Of a stretch of DNA of 64,000 nucleotides, positions 58,401 to 64,000 are shown in pieces. Each line of letters starts with the position of its first letter. The stretch's first letter is position 1. Made by a program: the position numbers and the translations under genes. Origin of the DNA: Nectonema munidae (lineage: Eukaryota; Nematomorpha; Nectonematoida; Nectonematidae); contig JAUIRK010000953.1 of assembly GCA_030549495.1 (NCBI GenBank), positions 214,001 to 278,000 of the forward strand, written 5' to 3'. Below the pieces are notes generated by a model. That model was not told where the DNA came from, did not search any database, and was given only the letters and a program-made list of their open reading frames with translations.

Positions 58401-61400
58401 ATATTGAAAAACGGTGCGACAGAAGTGGAAATCGCATACAAAAAACTTTTAAATTGTTTCCATTTTAGCGGGCCTCAAAAAGTTAGGTTTAGAGATCTTT
58501 AGATGTAAAATGAGTAAGAACGGAAGTGAGTGTGATGAGATTCAATGAATTAGGGATGTGCTTGCTGTGCCTTATCAGCCATCAATTGAATACGTTTATT
58601 TGTAGTTTTAGATCAGCAGGCTTGATAGATGAGATTATTATTTAAATCAGTTGACAAATTGATGCGTACTAAGGATTTTATAGATGTAATGTAATCTGAT
58701 TTTTTGGGGGCTCAGTAATTGACATTGACTGTGTTTTATGATACATTATCATCAATTTGCTTTTTTCTAAAAAAAAAAAAGTTTTTCAAATTACACCAAA
58801 TCAACGAATATCTTACACTTCAAGTAAATTTGGGAAAAGTATCTCCACTTAGTTTTCAAAAATATACTTGAAAAACTAAACTAGCCGGTAACCCATTCGC
58901 TAAAGTTTAACAATAGGAAGGCTTCCGATCATTGAAGGACAGATAAAATTTATATAACATGGACTAAACATACACACACATACACAATTAAATGGATTTT
59001 ATTACAGCGACGACGATAAATTGATACATCAATATATGACGATGTAGTTTACAAATAATCACACAGACACAACGACGTATTGATAGTATAATCAGTGTTG
59101 CCAACTTTCAAAAATGAAAGTTGCTAGTTGTATAAGAATTTGAAACAACCTTCAAAAATTTCATTAGAAGATGTACATTAATTTTTATATACTGTTATAC
59201 TTCTAATTTTTGCAATAACTTCAGAAGACAATTCATTACAACTTTTATTGCTATTTTTTAAACCACACTACATATAATAAATATACGTTTTGATTTCTTA
59301 GTTTAATTTTAATGATATTGAGTTGCATAATAAACAAGCGTTCTACTTTTCTGCATTAAAATATGGTAAAGAAAACACTTTAATAAAGTTTCTTAAATTT
59401 TTAAAAAGGGGAAATTTTATTTGGGGAACGTTGGTACTAAATCGGTTAAAATGAAAAGAAACTGTTAAAAAGAATTTGAAAAGTTTACCGCGTATCTATT
59501 TTTATAAGTTAAGTCAAGTTCAGCTTGCGTAAGAGCGTTTCCCAATGTCGGCTCTTTTATCATCATTTTCAAGTAAATTGCTTCACCAGGCTGAACTTTA
59601 ATGACTAATTCATTCCTCGCTAAATCGCTGCCAGCAAAAAATGGATTTACCACATCTTTAAACTGTAGCCGTATATAAGTTCTTTTTTCGTTTAGAGCTG
59701 AAAGTAAAAATTTACGATCTTTCAATCATAGCAAAAATATTTAAATAAAATGAACTGAAATTTAAAATTTGCATAGCTTTTGTCACTCAAACATTTAAAT
59801 CCTACTAAATCTAAAACATAACGACATATATGATCAAATCATTTAAAGAAGTTTAACTGCCCATTTTCCATTTCATTATTCGGATTCCTTATTTACAACA
59901 GGATTCAAGTTTGTTTGCAGACAACAAAAAAATCTAAAAAAATTTTTTTTATAAAACGTCAAAATCTTCTGTCAAATCATACAATTGTATACAAAACATG
60001 GTTGAGGAGTCGGAAGTCCAAGATTTTAAAGAGATAGAAGTAGTATATAATAGTTGGTATTTAACAAAATTTAGGATTCAGAGTTGAAGCTATAGCATTA
60101 ACAATATAAATAACATATGGTACAATGAAACAGAATCATTTATTGTGCTTTTGAGGAGAGACAAGTAATAAGCTGTCAAAATTAAGAGGGACAGATTATC
60201 ATCTTCACATCTTTCTCCTACAATTGCTTAAATATTATGGAGAAGCATCCGCACTTTTAATGAAAATCTGTTGTGATGTTTTGATTAATGCATAAGAAGA
60301 GATTCCAGGGGATTTGATGAACAGAATACCCTTTCTTTTACTGTCCCTTGTATCCGCTTACAGTAGAGAACAAGGAGTTGGAAGCAGCAAAGTTTAAATT
60401 GTTAAAATAACAATAAAAAGCTTAATATTTTTATTCCATACTCTGTGTATATGGAAATAATATCTTATATTCTTCACATATGTTCCCAGTCAAAGTCTAC
60501 ATTATAAAAAAAAAGCTAACTTGAAGAGATTGTAGTATAAGTGTATTATAAGATCGCCTGCCAGTATCTAAACTGTTTAATATATAAAATTTAATTGAAA
60601 ACAGATGATTAAGGCTAAAAATTCTGGAGCTCAAGAGGTTAAATATTAATTAGTTCAGGACATTAAAAGATAATGCTATTAAACAGGCGGCCTTCAACCA
60701 GTGTTGATCAACAGGCTAATTTGCATCATTTGTGACGAAATATGAGCAGCACGGTAGGTTGATACAAAAACCGAAACTACGATCTTCAAGTATCACAGCC
60801 AGGCAACTAGACACCCTTACTCAATAGGTTCGACAGTTGTACAGCAAATGAAAGTTCTAACTCTCCTACACTCCTAATAATGATGTTGTGGTTCAAATGA
60901 ACCACAAAAGAATTTTTCATAAAAAAAATAATAAGTGAAAAATATAAGAAACCTTTTCCACACTTCAGAATAAAAGGAACGCCTCTCCATCTTTCATTAT
61001 TGATGAAAAGGACTAATGTTGCAAACGTTGGCGTTATGGAATCGCTCGGAACAGTGGGGTCATCTGTGTAAGCAAAGGAATGTTCTTTGTTGCTAGCGCT
61101 AGCATTTCCAATGTACTGTCCTAGAACGCAGTTAGCTATATCACCAGGTGCTATACACTTAAGCAATTCAACCTAGAAAATAAGAATTTGTACATGGAGT
61201 ATTCAAATTTAAAATAGTATATAGGAATTTTCATTAAATATAGTTTTCAATGCACACTTCTTGTTAAAAATATTTACTAATGAGAACATCGAAAAAATAA
61301 GAATAAAGAAAAGTTTTTTAAAAACTTAAGAAATTAGGAAACATACAAAAATATTATCTTAGAGCAAGAGATAGAGAGGGAAATGACACAGAATTAGATC

Positions 61401-62740
61401 AAGAGAAACAGAAGAAAGACGACTATGCTGGCGTCCACGCGAGATGTATCGGATATCCGCATCCCTAAAAATTCCTACATCCTCTTAACATCCTCATCAG
61501 CCGATCATTTAAGTTTTTACCGCAAAGTTTTTTTTCGGAATTTTTCAATTTTTACTTTATCCAAAATTTTTATAGGTACGTCTTTATTATAGCACATATA
61601 CATTGCCATCTGCTCTCTGATATACGTTAAAAAAAGTGGCACAAGAGACGAGTATGGACGGGTTTTGCAAAATTTGATTTACTTTTACCATAGAGTTCTA
61701 CTGCACGTCACAGTATCACACTAAGTACTGCTTGCCCACAAATTTTTTCTCAAATGTCAAGTTATCATATAGATATTTAATTTTAATCACATCATGAATT
61801 AGCTAGTTTGAGGTTGCATCGAGTCTCATTATTTATCATCACATGGATTCGCTATACATAAAATATACAGTATATAAGCTATACAATACACGCTTACTTA
61901 TTGATTGGGATCCAGAGAAAGAAATCTATCAAAGTGATGCTTCTAGAGTCGCTATCTTACTTTATGCTTACTTAAAGATTCAGTAGCAAAGAAAGATATC
62001 TACCAAAGTATTAATTTTAGGTTTGATTTTACAACATCGCCTTTATTTTCTTTCACACCTCATTTTCCATTTATCTACTTTTGTTTCGTTCTTTTCATAA
62101 AGAACACCTTTGTGCATCTTAAAATCTTTAAAAAGCATCCAATTACAAATGATAGTACAGCGAACGTTTTCTTGTATATTGATTATGTATATTTATGCCC
62201 GATACAATGGAGAAGATTAACAATAAATTAATAGAAATGTTTAGTTGATAATAAGCTAAAGAAACTAGAATTTCTTTCATTATAATAATGGCAGTTTTAA
62301 GCAGAATTACGAAGTCAGACTCAGACGTTTTAAAATGATAGGAGCCGGAGTCGGTATCCAATAAAATTTTTGAGTTTAACTTCGCTTTATTAGGTATTTT
62401 AAATAATAGAAAAAAGTTTTATTTTTGAAAACATATGGAGTGACTCAAGAGTTGTGGTTAAATTTATTAAGTTTTGAAGTACTTGGAGTCTGAGTCAAAT
62501 TTTTGTGCTCACACTCCGCAACTCTAGTTTTAAGAAAATGGAGGATAGATTAATTTATTTGATCTCAATCATTGCATAACAATTCTTATTTTTGATACTT
62601 GTTTCTGACATGAAAAACATATAAGAAAGCTATTGTGAAAAATTACTTTTGCATTTATAATGTCTTTGGATTCAGATGAATCTGGCTTTTCCATGGCCAC
62701 CAGCGATAAAATTTGCATTAAATGATTTTGCATAACATCT
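49397..62740 (-). CDS. G6PD: Glucose-6-phosphate dehydrogenase, 3' half of gene
   Basis: G6PD makes 6-phosphogluconolactone and NADPH in the cytosol, the first step of the pentose phosphate pathway. Five exons are present: 62740-62647, 61172-60953, 59697-59489, 57497-57328 and 49481-49397. All junctions have GT-AG sites and matching phases, giving about 259 continuous residues from [19 protein letters not shown] to the stop. Family marks seen in order are [40 protein letters not shown] (structural-NADP region), [30 protein letters not shown] and [10 protein letters not shown], then [10 protein letters not shown]. The catalytic and coenzyme N-terminal half (GxxGDLAKKK, RIDHYLGKE) is not in the window and must lie above 64000. 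Introns are 1474, 1255, 1991 and 7846 bp. No breaks were seen, so it should be a working host gene. Confidence 0.95.
49482..51015. other. Start of the last G6PD intron, no gene
   Basis: No coding feature. A short stretch at about 50640-50700 has CTTAGTCCGAGTCTGAGGCG, resembling the GGAGTCGGAGTC-type degenerate repeat also seen near 62340 and 62480. Confidence 0.35.
51016..51131. mobile_element. TTAA MITE, TCGTCTGCTTTT family, copy D (inverted)
   Basis: TTAA at both ends, inverted ends TTAACCCATTAACGGCCAG and TTAACCGGTTATCGACCAC. The core appears as its reverse complement (AAAGCAGAAG, AGCAGACGATTTT), so this copy lies in the other orientation to A-C. Confidence 0.75.
51268..51420 (+). pseudogene. 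LINE 3' coding fragment
   Basis: The reading [20 protein letters not shown] followed by [16 protein letters not shown] and a stop matches the C-terminus of RTE-type LINE ORFs (GRP...W..V..D......AQDR..WR..I). Only about 45 codons remain. It differs from the RIMATD family at 4860 and 7430. Confidence 0.6.
52668..52952 (+). repeat. Tandem duplication of about 110 bp in the piggyBac 5' region
   Basis: A 110-bp block starting AACAAAACAAACAAGCGTAC (about 52673) is repeated about 175 bp downstream (about 52846) as AACAAAACAAACAAACGTAT, with TATGTAGTTTTGTGAAAAAA in both. It precedes the transposase start by about 480 bp. Confidence 0.8.
53432..55173 (+). CDS. piggyBac transposase, one intron and one frameshift
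   Basis: Starts [19 protein letters not shown] with an acidic, Ser-rich N-terminus, then [19 protein letters not shown] 48-nt intron (53800-53847, gtaatt..tgtag) removes the only stop and keeps the frame (ENY, then [10 protein letters not shown]). The DDD catalytic residues are in [24 protein letters not shown] and [13 protein letters not shown]. The C-terminus has a Cys-rich domain ([12 protein letters not shown], then MCKKC), which binds the TIR in this family. A single frame change near 54300 joins VAKFM to [12 protein letters not shown]; otherwise it is open for about 565 residues. With that one break it is probably inactive here, but an intact sister copy elsewhere is likely. Confidence 0.9.
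56061..56185. mobile_element. TTAA MITE with 29-bp inverted ends (copy F)
   Basis: Left end TCAACCCATTTAGTACCAAT, right end inverted TTAACCCATTTAGTACCATT, both continuing GTTCCCAAAG. TTAA is intact only on the right. The end resembles copies A and B (TTAACCCATT..), but the TCGTCTG core is reduced to one GTCGTCTGAATAC. Confidence 0.8.
56879..57014. mobile_element. TTAA MITE, TCGTCTGCTTTT family, copy C
   Basis: Left TTAACCCTTTCGTGACCAG, right inverted CACCCTTTCGTGACCAG (TTAA lost on the right). The core holds TTCGTCTGCTTTTTC, AATCTTCTGCTTTTTAA and ATATCGTCTGATTTT. It lies in the last G6PD intron. Confidence 0.8.
57028..57127. repeat. Dispersed repeat, second copy of 30185-30276
   Basis: Shares AAATCTATTGTC, GATTAGTGTAGAATTGGCA, GGTTAGATTTAGTGT and CGTACATACATACATTTACA with the first copy. 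This copy abuts a TTAA MITE; the other abuts a phrase array. Confidence 0.65.
57328..57497 (-). CDS. G6PD: G6PD exon (fourth in window)
   Basis: Acceptor gattaag, donor GGAAG|gtagag. Reads [20 protein letters not shown] through [20 protein letters not shown] to [10 protein letters not shown], plus two bases of the Ser codon completed in the terminal exon. Matches the family dimer-interface region. Confidence 0.93.
57498..59488. other. G6PD intron, no gene
   Basis: Contains a solo TTAA-MITE end at 59421-59448 (inverted TTAACCGATTTAGTACCAAC, as in copy F), and at 59096 a hAT-like start, CAGTGTTGCCAACTTTC, for which no partner end was found. Confidence 0.4.
59489..59697 (-). CDS. G6PD: G6PD exon (third in window)
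   Basis: Acceptor ctttcag, donor GCG|gtaaac. Reads [20 protein letters not shown] through [18 protein letters not shown] to [11 protein letters not shown]. The first two bases complete an Ala codon begun in the preceding exon, giving GKALNE as in the family. Confidence 0.95.
60953..61172 (-). CDS. G6PD: G6PD exon (second in window)
   Basis: Acceptor ttttctag, donor AAAAG|gtttct. Reads [20 protein letters not shown] through [15 protein letters not shown] and [15 protein letters not shown] plus one base. The open frame runs on into the intron, so a simple ORF call would overextend it by about 48 residues. Confidence 0.95.
62647..62740 (-). CDS. G6PD: G6PD exon (first in window)
   Basis: Acceptor tttttttag, donor GCAAAA|gtaatt. 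After one base that finishes a split codon, it reads [19 protein letters not shown] and then [12 protein letters not shown], the family's DVMQNHLLQMLCLVAMEKP segment. It is 94 nt and too short for an ORF screen. The exon before it is beyond what I could find up to 64000. Confidence 0.92.
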
Positions 62741-63695
62741 CTAAAAAAATTTTTTTAAAAATAAACAAAGAATTACAACGATAAAATGAAAAGTCAAGAA
62801 AATACCTGAAAAATAAGAAAAAATTAAATGAATTTTTGGGAAAATATGATATAATTTTAATTAGGAAATCTTTAGAAGAAATGGATTTTTTAATATAGCC
62901 TATAAAAAATAGAAAAATCGATGTTAAGTTGATGAATAAAGGAATATACATTTAAAAGCAAAAAAGCATGTTATTTATAAACTACCAAAAGAAACTTTTC
63001 GTATATGGGCTAAGAATTAAAGAGATTTAAATTTGATTGGAATGAATGGAAGGAAACCCTAAAAAGGTCTCAGTAAGCTTGAAAAAATTCCATGCTTTAA
63101 GGTAAAAGAGTACAGGTTTTGGCATGAGAATTGTTTACATGAGCTAATTTGAAAGTAACATTTTTGTTTTTTATTTCACAATGTTCATTTGTTAATCTTA
63201 GCAGTGAAATAAATGCTCTTTCACTCAAGACTAAAACACAAAAATAAAACAATTTGGCAAAATAAATACTAAAAATAAAAATGTATTCAACCCATCATAT
63301 GTGTCTAAAAGCTCACATTTTTATTAACAAAATATAATTATAAATATAACAAATAATCATAAATAATTTACTTAATTCACAAAAAAATCATTATTAGCAC
63401 TTGAAAAAGAGCGTCCATGCAAATATTTGCAAACTTTGATGATAGAAGTAACATAGAGTTTAGTTGATGGATCTAAAGCATTTATGTATGCAATCTTTTA
63501 ACACACTTTTGACATCCAGTCGTGGTTTTAATGTTGCTTTAACTTGTAAACGTACTAAATATACGACTATACGCATACATGGGTTGAAAAATGAAGAAAA
63601 AAAATATGTGTGAAAGCCATTTATTTTTATAATAAAAAATTGATCTCTATAAATAACATTTTTTTTTAATTATTTTGTTGTTTACTTATTATTTA
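62741..63695. other. G6PD intron, no exon seen
   Basis: I looked for an exon ending in the family's YFDEFGIIR before the acceptor at 62740 and found none, so this is intron up to at least the repeat at 63700. Confidence 0.4.
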
Positions 63696-63696
63696 C

Positions 63697-64000
63697 TAGT
63701 GATGGGACGATACCAAAATTAATAACGATTCCGATTCTACTTAATACACCTGTTCCCGATACGATTCCCGATACAATTCCGATTCTAAAATATTACAACT
63801 TGAAATAACTTTTTAATATTATTTTGAACTTCAATGAATTTCTATCACTTTTTGCGAATAAATATCCTCAATATGAAATCAAAATTTTATAAATATTTTA
63901 TTGGAGCTTTCGTAAATTATAGTGCAAAAACATAAGCATTTCTCCTGTTTTTGCTTCTAAGCGATTTCTTTTAGGAGAATAAATATTTCCTCCAATACTA
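63697..64000. mobile_element. Left end of a hAT-like element cut by the window edge
   Basis: TAGTGATGGGACGATACCAA opens a block with repeated GATTCCGATTCTA and CCCGATACGATTCCCGATAC words (63740-63786). The TAGTGATGGGACGATAC start is typical of hAT-type ends. The other end lies outside the window. Confidence 0.45.

Noticed and set aside
62280-62530. GGAGTCGG-type words as an exon of G6PD.
   Set aside because: The words (GGAGCCGGAGTCGG, GGAGTCTGAGTC) form a degenerate simple repeat also seen near 50640; the frame has no G6PD similarity.
1-64000. LTR retroelements or other capsid- or envelope-bearing elements.
   Set aside because: I saw no long terminal repeats, protease, integrase, capsid or packaging motifs anywhere. 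The RT pieces are of the non-LTR kind.

Overview
This window is AT-rich, intron-containing animal DNA, most likely from an arthropod. Two host genes, both on the minus strand, sit among many DNA transposons. The only gene of known function is glucose-6-phosphate dehydrogenase (G6PD). Its short introns and those of the transposases (about 45-60 nt), together with the mix of piggyBac, hAT, pogo/Tigger and MULE elements and LINE scraps, fit an invertebrate. A caligid-type copepod or similar AT-rich arthropod is only a guess; the sequence does not prove it. I saw no prokaryotic-style genes, rRNA, CRISPR or convincing canonical tRNA gene.

Layout. 1-11.4 kb: repeats only. These are a pogo/Tigger element with a duplicated left end, an RTE-like LINE relic, LINE 3' scraps and TTAA MITEs. 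11.5-24.9 kb: a three-exon gene on the minus strand (exons 24916-24879, 23869-23559, 12418-11490) whose splice phases add up exactly to a 425-residue Ser/Lys-rich protein I do not recognise. Its 11.1-kb second intron holds a nested pile: a piggyBac copy split first by a 2.5-kb TA-flanked element carrying a minisatellite, then by a 320-bp retroelement-like insert, plus several hAT and piggyBac MITEs and a CR1/Jockey-like LINE fragment that itself holds a hAT MITE.

25-49 kb: intergenic. It holds a tRNA-derived SINE, a multi-intron MULE transposase with a 28-bp-arm hairpin beside it, a zinc-finger fragment of another hAT, a complete 3.64-kb hAT element (perfect 8-bp target duplication), and a second 3.1-kb hAT whose unoccupied paralogous target lies 5 kb upstream.

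49.4-62.7 kb: the 3' half of G6PD on the minus strand, five exons, including a 28-codon terminal exon 7.8 kb beyond the previous one. That last intron carries a complete 3.42-kb piggyBac element with TTAA ends and a nearly intact transposase. The 5' half of G6PD lies beyond position 64000.

Recurring themes are (i) a TTAA-flanked MITE family with a TCGTCTGCTTTT core, found at least five times, and (ii) palindromic arrays of a short repeated phrase in which copies share their ends but carry different internal phrases. The second is the best candidate here for an undescribed kind of element.
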